Notes under the pieces: model-generated
Told to the model about the DNA's origin: nothing
The model's database searches: none
The model's input: the letters and a program-made list of their open reading frames with translations, nothing else
Source of the DNA: Paracoccus sulfuroxidans
GTDB taxonomy: Bacteria; Pseudomonadota; Alphaproteobacteria; Rhodobacterales; Rhodobacteraceae
Length of the DNA: 64,000 nucleotides
Assembly: GCF_007830335.1 (NCBI RefSeq)
Contig: NZ_VLKU01000009.1
Coordinates: 62,001 to 126,000, forward strand
Direction of reading: 5' to 3'
Part shown: positions 16,964 through 25,915 of the stretch, piece after piece
How positions within the stretch are numbered: the first letter of the stretch is position 1
Layout of the letters: every line of letters starts with the position of its first letter
Position numbers and translations under genes: made by a program

Positions 16964-17428
16964 TTATCGGCCCGGACCTGCCGCGTAACTGCTGAAGACC
17001 TCGGTCTGCCCTTCCTCGCCGATCAGCAGGACGTCATAGGCCTCGCGCGTGGCCTCCGGCCCCATCCCCGGTGAACCGATGGGCATGCCCGGCGCAGTCA
17101 GGCCGATGGCCGTCGGGCGCTCGGCCAGAAGACGTTTAATGTCTTCAGCCGGAACATGGCCTTCGATCACGTAGCCGTCGATGGTCGCGGTGTGGCACGA
17201 GGCAAGCTCGGGCGTGACGCCGCTTGCGGCCTTCAGCCGGGAAAGCTGGCTGTTCGGCATATCCGTCACGCTGACCTCGAACTCCGCCTCTTCCATCAGG
17301 CTGACCCATTCGGCGCAGCAGACGCAGGAGGGGTCCTTGCTGACATGCAGCGCATTCGAGGGCTCGGACTGGGCTGGGGCCGCCAAGGTCATGGCCAGAA
17401 GCAGGGCTAAGAATGTTTCTCGGATCAT
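16964..17428 (-). CDS. DUF411 family periplasmic metal-binding protein
   Basis: This 154-residue exported protein has a signal peptide ending near PAQSEP. The DUF411 signature is complete: CVCCAEW near the mature N-terminus, ELASCHTATIDGYVIEGHVPAEDI in the centre, and GLTAPGMPIGSPGM toward the C-terminus. Members of this family commonly lie with copper-resistance genes and are thought to bind copper in the periplasm. Here the multicopper oxidase gene lies upstream on the same strand, 145 bp away. An imperfect dyad with GGTACC arms at about 17490-17523 precedes it. Confidence 0.85.
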   Translation of the reverse strand: MIRETFLALLLAMTLAAPAQSEPSNALHVSKDPSCVCCAEWVSLMEEAEFEVSVTDMPNSQLSRLKAASGVTPELASCHTATIDGYVIEGHVPAEDIKRLLAERPTAIGLTAPGMPIGSPGMGPEATREAYDVLLIGEEGQTEVFSSYAAGPGR

Positions 17429-17537
17429 TTTCCAGTTCCTTGAGATTGAATGGATTTCATGGAGATTTCTCTCCGCGTTCTTGTACTGACGGTACCATGA
17501 AAAGACCGCTTCATTTCAGGTACCGATAGATCCCGGC

Positions 17538-17554
17538 GCCGGGGCAACCCCGGC
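17538..17554 (-). terminator. Hairpin after the multicopper oxidase gene
   Basis: A 7-bp GC stem (GCCGGGG/CCCCGGC) with a 3-base loop lies 19 bp past the stop of the multicopper oxidase. It lacks a strong U-run, so read-through into the DUF411 gene is possible. Confidence 0.4.
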
Positions 17555-17572
17555 ACCGGGCGTCGCGTTGCA

Positions 17573-19054
17573 TCAGGCGGTGACGGCGAATTCGGTCATC
17601 ATGCCGGTTTCCAGATGCGGGATGTGGTGGCAATGCAGCATCCAGCGCGCCGCCTCGCCCGCATCCATGGCGATGGTGACCATCGCATTCGGCGGCACAT
17701 AGACCGTGTCACGCCGCGCGCCGTTCACCCGCTTGCCGTTGATGCCGACCACCTGGAAGACATGGCCATGAAGGTGCATGGGATGGCCCATCATCGACAT
17801 GTTGTGGAACATGATCTCGACCCGCTCTCCGCTCTTTGCGGCCAGCGCCTTGTGCTCGCCCCAGATCTTGCCGTCGATGGTCCAGCGATAGGGCTGCATC
17901 GAGCCGCCCAGCATCACCATATGCGTGCGGTCCGCCTCACGCTGCGGCAGGCTTTCGGCGGCCTGAAGGCGCGCCTCCTGCGACAGGTCGATGTCGAAGG
18001 CGGGGGCGTCCACGTCCCCCATCGCTGGGACTTTCCCGACCTGCGCATTCGCCGTAGCCAGGATCAGGCCCGTACGTTCCCGCGCCCCTTCGCGCAGCGC
18101 AAGGATCGGCCAGACACCTTCGCCGCTCAGGTCCAGTTCCAGATCCATCCGCTGCGCCATGGAAAGGCCAAAGCGGCTGCCCTCAACCGGGACGACCGCG
18201 TGACCATCGACGGCGACCAGCCGTGCTGTGGCCCCGCCGGTGTCGATCCAGAAGGTCGTGGCCGAGGCTGCGTTGATGATGCGCAGCCGCACTCGACCGC
18301 CCTTGTCGATGCGCACCACCTGCGGATCGGCGAGTGTCCGGTCATTCGTGAGATAGGCGTCCCAATCGTAGTCGTTGAGGTCCATCTGCATGCCGTCCAT
18401 CTGCATCGAGGAATGATCCATGCCGCCCATGTCATGGCCCATCGCAGCATGACCCATCCCCATCCCCTGGCCGGTCGAGGCGGCGGGCATCTGATGCGTG
18501 CCCATGTCGTGACCGCCGCCGTGGCCTTCCGCGACCACCGCCATAATCTCCTCGGGCGATTTGAACGAGAAGTCCTGCAGGAGCATCATCACCTCTTGCC
18601 GGTCGGCGGTGGCATCCTCGGCGCTGCGCACGATCAGAGGGGCGGCAAGGCCGCGCATTTCCTGCAGCGGAATATGCGCGTGCATCCAATAGGTGCCGGG
18701 AAGCGGCGCGTAATCGTAACGCCGCGCCTCGCCCGGCTTGAGCGTAGGCAGCGGCAGATCGGGCACCCCGTCCTGTTCGTAGGGCGGCACCTGCCCATGC
18801 CAATGCAGCAGGGTCGGCAGGTCGATGCCATTCGTCAGCTCGACCTGAAAGCGCTGGCCGGGGTCAAGGATCAGCCCCTGCCCGGCCGGGCCTTCGACGC
18901 CGAAGACCGTGGCGGGCTTGCCGTCAACCTCGATCACGCGGGTGGCGGTGCGCAAGGCGAGCGGCGCGTTCGCCATCACCATGCGGGGAAGTGCCGCGAC
19001 CGAGGCCAGCGCAGCACCGGCGGCCAGAACGCCGCGGCGGGAAAAATGTGTCAT
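17573..19054 (-). CDS. Multicopper oxidase, CopA-like, Tat-exported
   Basis: This 493-residue multicopper oxidase probably oxidises periplasmic Cu(I). A twin-arginine leader (SRRGVLAAGAALASVAALP) fixes the start at 19054. Copper ligand motifs are visible: LHWHGQVP, YWMHAHIP, HPMHLHGHVFQV and the C-terminal HCHHIPHLETGMM, which supplies the type 1 site Cys-His and a Met axial ligand. Between about residues 200 and 255 lies an insert very rich in Met and His, as in copper-tolerance oxidases. The small metal-ligand-rich protein gene lies just upstream and the DUF411 gene downstream. Confidence 0.92.
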   Translation of the reverse strand: MTHFSRRGVLAAGAALASVAALPRMVMANAPLALRTATRVIEVDGKPATVFGVEGPAGQGLILDPGQRFQVELTNGIDLPTLLHWHGQVPPYEQDGVPDLPLPTLKPGEARRYDYAPLPGTYWMHAHIPLQEMRGLAAPLIVRSAEDATADRQEVMMLLQDFSFKSPEEIMAVVAEGHGGGHDMGTHQMPAASTGQGMGMGHAAMGHDMGGMDHSSMQMDGMQMDLNDYDWDAYLTNDRTLADPQVVRIDKGGRVRLRIINAASATTFWIDTGGATARLVAVDGHAVVPVEGSRFGLSMAQRMDLELDLSGEGVWPILALREGARERTGLILATANAQVGKVPAMGDVDAPAFDIDLSQEARLQAAESLPQREADRTHMVMLGGSMQPYRWTIDGKIWGEHKALAAKSGERVEIMFHNMSMMGHPMHLHGHVFQVVGINGKRVNGARRDTVYVPPNAMVTIAMDAGEAARWMLHCHHIPHLETGMMTEFAVTA

Positions 19055-19121
19055 TGTCGTCTCCGTTCGGGGGGTTTCTCCCCGTCTTTTCACACTGGAG
19101 CGGCCGCAAAGCCGCGCGAAT

Positions 19122-19508
19122 TCAGGCGAAAAGAGCGATCGGAGGTCGCTGGTCCAAGGCGAGGCTGATGCCATCCAGCGCCTCGCCCCCGGGCATCTGG
19201 GCCAGCGTCGAGACGGGTTGGAACAGGACCGCCCCATCGGCTTCAGTCAGGATCGTATTGCTGAGGCCCGAGCAGACAAAATCGCACAGATCCTTGCTGC
19301 TGTGACAGCTGCCGTGATCGGTGCATTGCTGCGAGGTCGGCGCGTGAGCACCATGCGTTTGCATCTGCGCGGGCGCGTGATCGGGCTCGGCCATGGCCAT
19401 GGCCATGGCCATCTGCGACCCATGAGACTGTGCCGCAAGAATCATCATGACAAACGCGAGAAGCGTCATGATCGAGAATGCCAGATGTCGCGCCCGTGGT
19501 GCCTGCAT
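19122..19508 (-). CDS. Small exported His/Met/Cys-rich protein, putative copper-associated
   Basis: This 128-residue protein has one N-terminal hydrophobic segment (LAFSIMTLLAFVMMILAAQ). A short stretch dense in metal ligands follows (SQMAMAMAMAEPDH, HGAHAP, and C-x4-C-x5-C-x3-C cysteines in CTDHGSCHSSKDLCDFVC). It is the first gene before the multicopper oxidase (gap 67 bp), so it may deliver or sequester copper. It resembles DUF2946-like small proteins only in general character. The start at 19508 is chosen to place the hydrophobic segment at the N-terminus. Confidence 0.6.
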   Translation of the reverse strand: MQAPRARHLAFSIMTLLAFVMMILAAQSHGSQMAMAMAMAEPDHAPAQMQTHGAHAPTSQQCTDHGSCHSSKDLCDFVCSGLSNTILTEADGAVLFQPVSTLAQMPGGEALDGISLALDQRPPIALFA

Positions 19509-19605
19509 GCCGACAATCTGCCGCAGCGCGTCAGGCAAGACAAGCGTACAGCCGCCCCGGACGGGACGGCTGACCTGACTGTGAAGGCGGGAAAGCCGCC
19601 CTTGA

Positions 19606-20343
19606 TCAGATCTCGCGAACGCTCGGCGTCACCGACAGGACCGGAGCCCCGGCGCCGACGAATTGCCCCTCGCGCACGGCGCTGGCATCGACGACGCCGT
19701 CGCGGGGGGCGGTGACATTGGTGCGCTCCAGCTCGATCATCGCAAGGTCAAGGCCCGCGCGCTTGCCGCTGAGTTCCGCATTGGCCTGCTGCGCCTGCAG
19801 CGACAGCACGTTGATCCGTTCCCGCTCGGCGGCGATCTCGGCCTGTTTTTCGGCGATCTGCGCGTCAGCGCGGGCGATTTCGGCCCCGGAAAGACCGGCG
19901 CGCTCGGCCTCCAGCGCGGCAAGACCCGCCATCGCGTGATCGACCACGCGAAGCTGCAGCAGGATCTGGCTTTCGATGCTGTAGATCTGCGCCTCGGCCG
20001 CCAGCACGGCCGCCTCGGCCTGCTGGACCTGTGCCTGATATTCGGTCGCGTCGATCTGCAACAGCAGATCGCCCTTCTTCACCTTCTGCAGATCCGCGAC
20101 CAGAAGCCGGGTCACGCGACCCTCGACCTCGGCGCTGACCGGCGTCGCACCGGCCTGCATCTGGGCGCCGCTCAGGCTGTCCCAGCCCAGCGGGATCGCG
20201 ACGGCCAGCCCGATTGCCGCCGCGATGACCAAGGCGCGCGCCACGGCCCGCCAGTCGCGCTTGCGCGGTGTCCGGGTCGGGGTTTCTGCTGCAACGGCGG
20301 GCGTTTCTGTTTTCGGTTTGAACTGAACGACTGGCTGGTTCAT
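19606..20343 (-). CDS. HlyD/EmrA-like membrane fusion protein, short form
   Basis: This 245-residue protein has one N-terminal transmembrane segment (VARALVIAAAIGLAVAIPL). A biotinyl-lipoyl half motif follows (VSAEVEGRVTRLLVADLQKVKKGDLLLQID), then a long alpha-helical hairpin, then the second lipoyl half (TNVTAPRDGVVDASAVREGQFVGAGAPVLSVTP). It then stops at once. EmrA and HlyD proteins usually continue about 100 residues with a beta-barrel and membrane-proximal domain, which is missing here. No transporter partner is nearby. It could be a naturally short adaptor or a decayed one. The lipoyl and helical domains themselves look intact. Confidence 0.75.
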   Translation of the reverse strand: MNQPVVQFKPKTETPAVAAETPTRTPRKRDWRAVARALVIAAAIGLAVAIPLGWDSLSGAQMQAGATPVSAEVEGRVTRLLVADLQKVKKGDLLLQIDATEYQAQVQQAEAAVLAAEAQIYSIESQILLQLRVVDHAMAGLAALEAERAGLSGAEIARADAQIAEKQAEIAAERERINVLSLQAQQANAELSGKRAGLDLAMIELERTNVTAPRDGVVDASAVREGQFVGAGAPVLSVTPSVREI

Positions 20344-20483
20344 GGCGCGAATTCCTAAAGTTAGTCCGGACGGGCGCGAGATGTCCCGTCGTGTTGAAAG
20401 ACATATAGGTCAGCCATCATCATGTTTGAAATGAATACTCATCATTCACGATATGAACTGAATTAATGCATAATGACAAAGAA

Positions 20484-20515
20484 CGGCCCCCGGGACCTGT
20501 CAGGTCCGGGGGCCG
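20484..20515 (-). terminator. Rho-independent terminator of the LLM flavin oxidoreductase gene
   Basis: A 13-bp GC-rich stem (CGGCCCCCGG-ACC arms, one bulge) lies 22 bp past the stop codon. On the minus strand it is followed by TTCTTTGTCATT, which is moderately U-rich. Confidence 0.7.
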
Positions 20516-20536
20516 CAATGTTGGGCGAGTCAGGTC

Positions 20537-21586
20537 TCAGTTGATCGGGTCGCCCTGCACGGGGCCTTCCCAGTTGGGCTTCCAGCCAAGCGCAGGCGCG
20601 ACGTGCTTGGCGAAGGATTCCAGAATGTGGAGGTTGTAATCCACTCCCAGCTGGTTCGGGATCGTCAGCATCAGCGTATCGGCCAGCATGACGGCCTTGT
20701 CCTTCTTCAACTGCTCGATCAGCTGGTCCGGCTCGGCCGCATAGGTGCGCCCAAAGGTCGAACGGAAGCCGTCGATCATGCCGACCCCGTCATGGCGATC
20801 CGCCGCGCCGCCGAAATAGGTCAGGTCCTGCGTATTCATGATCGGGAACACGCTGCGACTGACCGAGACGCGGGGCGCGCCCTTGTGTCCGGCCTCGCGA
20901 TAGGCTTCGCGGAAGCGGACGATCTGTTCGGCCTGAAGCTCATCGAAGGGCATCCCCGCCTCTTCCGTCAGAAGGGTCGATGACATCAGGTTCAGCCCCT
21001 GCTTCCCCGTCCATTCCGCCGTCTCGCGCGTGGCCGAGCCCCACCAGATATGGTCGCGCAGGGTCTCGGACCGGGGCTCGATGGGCATCATCTGCCCGCC
21101 GGTCGTCTGGCGGTCGCCACGGGCCAGCCGTTCGCCGTCGATGGCGCGCATGAAAAGGTCGAACTTCTCGCGCGCGATATCCGCGCCGCGCGGATCTTCC
21201 GAGCCGGTGTAACCGAAGGTCTCATAGCCCCGGACCACCGTCTCGGGCGAGCCACGGCTGATGCCAAGCGCGATGCGCCCGTCAGCCAAAATATCCAGCG
21301 CGGCGGCCTCTTCGGCCAGATACAGCGAGTTTTCATAGCGCATGTCGATGACGCCGGTGCCGACCTCGATATGCTTGGTCTTCGCGGCAATCGTCGCCAG
21401 AAGCGGAATGGGCGAGGCCTGCTGACGGGCAAAGTGGTGGACGCGGAAATAGGCGCCGTTGACGCCAAGCTCATCCGCGCCGACGCCGATCTCGGCTGCT
21501 TGCTTGATCATCTCGCTGGCGTTGCGGGTCTGCGAGCCTTGGGCGTTCATATAGTGGCCAAAGCTCAGGAATCCGAATGCTCTCAT
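20537..21586 (-). CDS. LLM-class flavin-dependent oxidoreductase (luciferase-like)
   Basis: This 349-residue luciferase-like monooxygenase starts MRAFGFLSFGHYMNAQGSQT. It carries the family segments HHFARQQASPIPLLATIAA, EEAAALDILADGRIALGISRG and the C-terminal NQLGVDYNLHILESFAKHVAP. Such enzymes use reduced FMN or F420 with O2 or as reductases on unknown small substrates. It forms a single-gene unit with its own terminator, and the nearest genes are not obviously related. A flavin reductase partner is not adjacent, although an FMN reductase lies at 12296-12853. Confidence 0.87.
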   Translation of the reverse strand: MRAFGFLSFGHYMNAQGSQTRNASEMIKQAAEIGVGADELGVNGAYFRVHHFARQQASPIPLLATIAAKTKHIEVGTGVIDMRYENSLYLAEEAAALDILADGRIALGISRGSPETVVRGYETFGYTGSEDPRGADIAREKFDLFMRAIDGERLARGDRQTTGGQMMPIEPRSETLRDHIWWGSATRETAEWTGKQGLNLMSSTLLTEEAGMPFDELQAEQIVRFREAYREAGHKGAPRVSVSRSVFPIMNTQDLTYFGGAADRHDGVGMIDGFRSTFGRTYAAEPDQLIEQLKKDKAVMLADTLMLTIPNQLGVDYNLHILESFAKHVAPALGWKPNWEGPVQGDPIN

Positions 21587-21710
21587 GGGAATTCTCCTGC
21601 CGCCAGAGGCGGTCTGAATAGTGGTTGTCCCAGATATGGCGTTCGGCAGATACGGGGTGGAGGGGCCGCCAAAGGAACATGGCGTCCACTTTTATCGAAC
21701 GGCTTTTGCC

Positions 21711-22271
21711 TTAGTGGTTCTTCGCCAGATCCGACAACGCCTGAGGCGTATCGACATCCCAAAGACGCCGTGCCGGGATCGCAAGGCGTGAAGCGGCATC
21801 CAGATCCCGCAGCAGGGCACCCGCACCGCGATCCCCGGTCAGGCCCATCAGCCGGGGAAACCAGCTTGCCGGGAAGATCGCCGGAGGGCTGGGCGCATCC
21901 TCCAGCCAGGCGCTGCCGGGCCGGTCGGGCGGCAGGGCCAGAAGCGCGCGTATGTCATCCGGCAGCAGCAGGGCCATGTCACCCAGAGCAATCACGATGC
22001 GGGTCGCGCCAAGGCGCTGCAGCTCGGCGACGCCCGCCATGATGCTGGCCGACTGGGGCCCGGGCGGGATCATCAGTGTCGCGAAACCCTCGGCGCGCAG
22101 CAGGTCCGCCACCGGCTGGGCCGAGACGACAGCAAGCCGCAGATCCACGCCCGACAGCGCGCGCGCCGCATGGATCACCAGTGGCGCGCCATTGAGATCG
22201 GCCAGCAGCTTGTCCTCCGCCCCGAAGCGGCGCGACTGGCCCGCCGCCAGCAGAAGGGCGGCGACCGTCAT
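21711..22271 (-). CDS. mocA: Molybdenum cofactor cytidylyltransferase-like NTP transferase (MocA)
   Basis: This 186-residue nucleotidyltransferase begins VAALLLAAGQSRRFGAEDKLLADL, the LxxGxSxRxG-type CTP/GTP-binding loop, with the later metal-binding segment IALGDMALLLP. In this neighbourhood it should convert molybdopterin to the cytosine dinucleotide form used by the IorAB hydroxylase. It overlaps the XdhC gene by 4 bp (ATGA), which makes cofactor loading part of the same operon. MobA (the guanylyl version) is similar, but the company of XdhC and a xanthine-oxidase-family enzyme favours MocA. Confidence 0.82.
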   Translation of the reverse strand: MTVAALLLAAGQSRRFGAEDKLLADLNGAPLVIHAARALSGVDLRLAVVSAQPVADLLRAEGFATLMIPPGPQSASIMAGVAELQRLGATRIVIALGDMALLLPDDIRALLALPPDRPGSAWLEDAPSPPAIFPASWFPRLMGLTGDRGAGALLRDLDAASRLAIPARRLWDVDTPQALSDLAKNH

Positions 22272-23167
22272 CGAAGCTGCGTCCGTTCCAGCACCTGCGC
22301 CAGCACCGAAGCCGCCAACGTGCGCGGATCGCGGGCCGAGGGGATCAGCCCGAAGGGTGAAGCCAGCCGCGCGATGCGGTCGGGGGGCAGGCCCATTGCC
22401 GCCAGCGCCTCGCAGCGCGCGTGATGCGCGCGAAGGCTGCCCTGCGCGCCGACATAGATCGCGGGCGATTGCAGGGCGGCGGCCAGCAAGGGCGGCTCCC
22501 AATCATGGTCGTGGAAGAACAGGGTGACAGCGGTGCGGGCGTCAATCGCCAGATCCTGCGGCCAATCGGGGCCGGGCAGAAGACGGGTGCGGGCAAGGCC
22601 CGAGAGCGTCTCGGGGTCGGGCGACAGCGCCTCGACCGGGAAACCGGCGGCGGCAGCAAGGGAGGCGAAGCAATGCGCCTCGGGGCCTTTGCCCAGAACC
22701 AGAAAGCGCGGTTGCGGCTGGATGTGAAGGGTCAGCGGGCCAAGGGTCGGCATGGCCGGGCGCCGGGCCGCGAGATCGGTGGCGGCCTGCCGCAACGCCT
22801 CCAGATCGGGCCGGGGCAGGATCAGGATGTCGAGCCCGCCGCCGCAGGGCAGCGCCAGATCGCGGAAGGGCGAGCCCGCGCCATAGCGCAGCGTGCGCGG
22901 ATGCCCGTCCGTCAACGCCTCGCGGGCATGCAGCACCACGTCACGCTCGATACAGCCCGAGGACAGGCTGCCCCAAGTCGCGCCCATGGCATCTATCGCC
23001 ATGACCGCCCCGACCGGGCGATAGGACGGCCCCTCAACCCCGGTGATCACCGCCAGCGCCACCCGATCCGCCGCCAGCGCCGGTCCCAGCGGGACGTCGC
23101 TTTCGCAGATCAAAGTGGCGGGGGCGATTTCGTCCGCCGGGGAGAGCCTGAGGGCTGGCTGGTTCAT
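22268..23167 (-). CDS. xdhC: XdhC-family molybdenum cofactor insertion chaperone
   Basis: This 299-residue protein shows the XdhC/CoxI architecture. An N-terminal domain carries ITGVEGPSYRPVGAVMAI and GSLSSGCIERDVV, and a C-terminal Rossmann-like domain carries YVGAQGSLRAHHARCEAL. It binds the sulfurated cofactor and inserts it into xanthine-oxidase-family enzymes. It sits 4 bp after the dihaem cytochrome gene and overlaps mocA, within the five-gene iorAB operon. Confidence 0.87.
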   Translation of the reverse strand: MNQPALRLSPADEIAPATLICESDVPLGPALAADRVALAVITGVEGPSYRPVGAVMAIDAMGATWGSLSSGCIERDVVLHAREALTDGHPRTLRYGAGSPFRDLALPCGGGLDILILPRPDLEALRQAATDLAARRPAMPTLGPLTLHIQPQPRFLVLGKGPEAHCFASLAAAAGFPVEALSPDPETLSGLARTRLLPGPDWPQDLAIDARTAVTLFFHDHDWEPPLLAAALQSPAIYVGAQGSLRAHHARCEALAAMGLPPDRIARLASPFGLIPSARDPRTLAASVLAQVLERTQLR

Positions 23168-23171
23168 CGGG

Positions 23172-23768
23172 TCAGCCCGGACAGGCCGCGCCGGTGTCGA
23201 TCCACGCGCGGGTCAACTGCCCGAAGATCTCCTGACTGCCGGGCGCGGGTTTGCGGCCCTCACCCGGATCCCAGCCCCAACCGACCAGCCCGTCATGGGC
23301 GTGGTGTTCGTAGAGATCCTCCAGCGTGCGGTCTCCGTTCCGGGCAGGGTCCTTGATCTGGGCGCAGATCTCGCCCAGTGACACGCCCTGCCAGCCCATG
23401 CTGACCGGGGCCAGCATCCAGCTGTCATGGCCGGGAATGCTGCCCTTCTCGGTCGAGAAGCCGACATTCGTCGTGCCGTGGCAGGTGTTGCAGTTCATCC
23501 CCGGGGCGCCGAAATCGGCATCGCCCCGAACCACCGGCGGCTCATGCGCATGCATGTCGTCGCCCTGCGTCGGGCCGCCCGTGACTGTGTGGCAGTTCAG
23601 GCAGCGCGGGTGGGTCAGCACCTTGCCCATTTCCTGAAACAGCGCGGCCGAGCGTTCGGTCTGGTCCGTAATATTCGCGAAAGCGTCGGGACCGTTCAGC
23701 CCGTCCTGCGCCAGAACCGGCGAGGCCGCGATCAGCCCCGCCACCAACATAACCGTCAGGTGCTTCAT
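23172..23768 (-). CDS. Exported dihaem cytochrome c-like protein of the Ior operon
   Basis: This 198-residue protein has a signal peptide ending SPVLAQ. Two haem-binding CxxCH motifs are present, HPRCLNCHTVTGG and GMNCNTCHGTTN. It overlaps the end of iorB's coding frame by 4 bp. The most direct role is to accept electrons from the Tat-exported molybdenum hydroxylase in the periplasm and pass them to the respiratory chain. The spacing of the two haem sites and lack of other motifs do not place it in a named cytochrome family. Confidence 0.8.
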   Translation of the reverse strand: MKHLTVMLVAGLIAASPVLAQDGLNGPDAFANITDQTERSAALFQEMGKVLTHPRCLNCHTVTGGPTQGDDMHAHEPPVVRGDADFGAPGMNCNTCHGTTNVGFSTEKGSIPGHDSWMLAPVSMGWQGVSLGEICAQIKDPARNGDRTLEDLYEHHAHDGLVGWGWDPGEGRKPAPGSQEIFGQLTRAWIDTGAACPG

Positions 23769-25912
23769 GAGATCACTCCGGCAAGGAAGGGCAGTTGGTG
23801 CTGCTTCTGTCCGCTAAGCGCGCGCCAGGCGTTCGCGAGCGCTGGCCCAAGCGGCGGCACGCCCGGCTCACCCACGCCGGTCGGGTCGGCGTCGCTTTGG
23901 ATGATCGCGACTTCGACTTCTGGCATCTCGGAGATGCGCAGCATCGGGTAGTCGTGGAAGTTCGACTGCTCGACCTCGCCGCCCGGTGCCATGGTGATCT
24001 TGCTGTGCAGGACGGCGCTGAGGGCATAGCCGATGCCGCCCTCCATCTGCGCGCGGATCACGTCGGGGTTCACGGCCACGCCGCAATCGACGGCGCACCA
24101 GACCTTGGTGACATGGGGCTTGCCGCCCCGATCCTCGACCTCGACCACCTCGGCGACATAAGTGTCGAAGCTTTTGGTATAGGCCATGCCATAGCCCTTG
24201 CCGTCGCGGGTACGACCCGTCCAGCCCGAGATTTCGGCGACCTTTTCGATCACGCCGCGTTCGCGCGTGGCCTCGGGCGGTAGCAGTTCCAGCCGTCCGG
24301 CGATGGAATCCTTGCCCATCGCTTCAAGCACTTCGTCCAGAAACGCCTCGACAGCATAAGCCGTATGCGTATGCCCGACCGAGCGCCACCACAGGACCGA
24401 GACCGGGCTTTCCATCTGCCCCCAGCCAATCCGCCGCGCGCCGAACTGATAGGGCAAGCCGCTGGAGCCCTCGAATGAGGTGCTGTCGGGCGCGCCCTTC
24501 AGCATCGCGGCCATGGGCGTGCCGGTCAGGATCGACTGGTTCGCGACGACGTTTTCCCATGACAGGATTTTGCCGTCATCGCTGATCCCCGCGCGCAGTT
24601 TATGGACGGTGATCGGGCGGTAATAGCCGCCTTTCAGGTCGTCCTCGCGCGTCCAGACCAGCTTGAAGGCGCCGTCGCGGCCAGCGGCCTTGGCAATCTC
24701 GGCAGCCTCGATCGCCAGATGCGAGGACCCCTGAGCGCGCCGCCCGAAAGACCCGCCCGCCATCAACACATTGATCGAGACATCCTCAATGGGGATGCCA
24801 AGTGTGGTCGCGACCGCCATATGGTCGAAGGTCGGGAACTGGCAGCCATACCACATCTCGGCTTTGCCGCCCTTGGTCTCGATCACCGCATCCAGCGGTT
24901 CCAGTGGGGCGTGGGCGAGATAAGGGAAGCGGAATTCAGCCTCGATCACCTGTGCCGGGTTCGTCACCGCCGCAATATCACCCTGTTCCTCGACCGTCTT
25001 GCCGCCTTCGGCCACCATCTGGGCCAGCGAGGCATAGATTTCATCGGTCCCCCGCGTCTCGGCACCCGCATCGTCCCATTCGACGACCAGCGCCTCGCGG
25101 CCCTTCATGGCGGCATAGGTGTTCGTCGCATAGACCGCGACACCCGAGGAGATCGGGCGCACCATCTCGACGCCCTTGACGGCCAGCGCGGCCTTGTCGT
25201 CAACGCTTTTGACCTTCGCCCCGAATTTCGGGGGATGAGCGACCAGCACGGTCAGCATGCCGTCGCGATAGACATCCATCGTGAAGATCGCGGTGCCGTC
25301 GGTCTTCGACTTGGTATCCAGACGCGGCAGATCCTTCCCGATCAGCACGAAATCTTTCGCGGTTTTCAGCGGCGGGTCTTCCGGCACGGCTTGCTTGGCC
25401 GCAGCCTCGGTCAGCGCGCCGAAGCCCGAGGTTTTGCCCGAGGCTTCATGCGCCACGACCCCGGCCTTCACGGTGATTTCCTCGGCCGGAACGCCCCATT
25501 CCGCCGCAGCAGCGGCAACCAGCATCGCGCGGGCGGCGGCCCCGGCCTTCCTCATCTGCATGTAGCTGTTCGCCATCGCGGTCGAGCCGCCCGTGCCCTG
25601 CGCCCCGAAGGCGAGGTTGGCGTAAAGCTTGGCATCTGCAGGCGCGCCCTCGGCCCGCATCTGGGACCAGTCGGCGTCCAACTCCTCGGCGACCAGTGTC
25701 GAGAGGCCGGTATAGGGGCCCTGACCCATCTCGATATGCTTGATCATCACGGTGACGAGGTCGTCCGTGCCGATGCGAATGAAGGCATTGGGGGCGAAAG
25801 GCGCGGTCGCCGCCGCACCTTGGGCGCGAGCGCGGCCCATCGGTAGGGACAGGGCGATCATCAGCCCCGCGCCTCCGGCCAGAAAGCCCCGGCGGGTGGT
25901 AGAGACATTCAT
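23765..25912 (-). CDS. iorB: Isoquinoline 1-oxidoreductase-like large (molybdopterin) subunit
   Basis: This 715-residue aldehyde-oxidase/xanthine-dehydrogenase family catalytic subunit begins with a twin-arginine leader (TTRRGFLAGGAGLMIAL), so the enzyme is exported. Molybdopterin-binding features include VLMAGGSFGRRAQGSSHLA and, near the C-terminus, GVGEPGVPPLGPALANA, where the Glu is the expected catalytic base. The IorB type carries its own leader and pairs with a small two-cluster subunit, as here. It hydroxylates N-heterocycles or oxidises aldehydes using water. The specific substrate is not known. Confidence 0.88.
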   Translation of the reverse strand: MNVSTTRRGFLAGGAGLMIALSLPMGRARAQGAAATAPFAPNAFIRIGTDDLVTVMIKHIEMGQGPYTGLSTLVAEELDADWSQMRAEGAPADAKLYANLAFGAQGTGGSTAMANSYMQMRKAGAAARAMLVAAAAAEWGVPAEEITVKAGVVAHEASGKTSGFGALTEAAAKQAVPEDPPLKTAKDFVLIGKDLPRLDTKSKTDGTAIFTMDVYRDGMLTVLVAHPPKFGAKVKSVDDKAALAVKGVEMVRPISSGVAVYATNTYAAMKGREALVVEWDDAGAETRGTDEIYASLAQMVAEGGKTVEEQGDIAAVTNPAQVIEAEFRFPYLAHAPLEPLDAVIETKGGKAEMWYGCQFPTFDHMAVATTLGIPIEDVSINVLMAGGSFGRRAQGSSHLAIEAAEIAKAAGRDGAFKLVWTREDDLKGGYYRPITVHKLRAGISDDGKILSWENVVANQSILTGTPMAAMLKGAPDSTSFEGSSGLPYQFGARRIGWGQMESPVSVLWWRSVGHTHTAYAVEAFLDEVLEAMGKDSIAGRLELLPPEATRERGVIEKVAEISGWTGRTRDGKGYGMAYTKSFDTYVAEVVEVEDRGGKPHVTKVWCAVDCGVAVNPDVIRAQMEGGIGYALSAVLHSKITMAPGGEVEQSNFHDYPMLRISEMPEVEVAIIQSDADPTGVGEPGVPPLGPALANAWRALSGQKQHQLPFLAGVIS

Positions 25913-25915
25913 GGC

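Noticed and set aside
17490..17523. Imperfect dyad with GGTACC arms as a copper-regulator site
   Set aside because: The arms outside GGTACC match poorly and do not fit CueR, CsoR or CopY consensus; mentioned only under the DUF411 gene.
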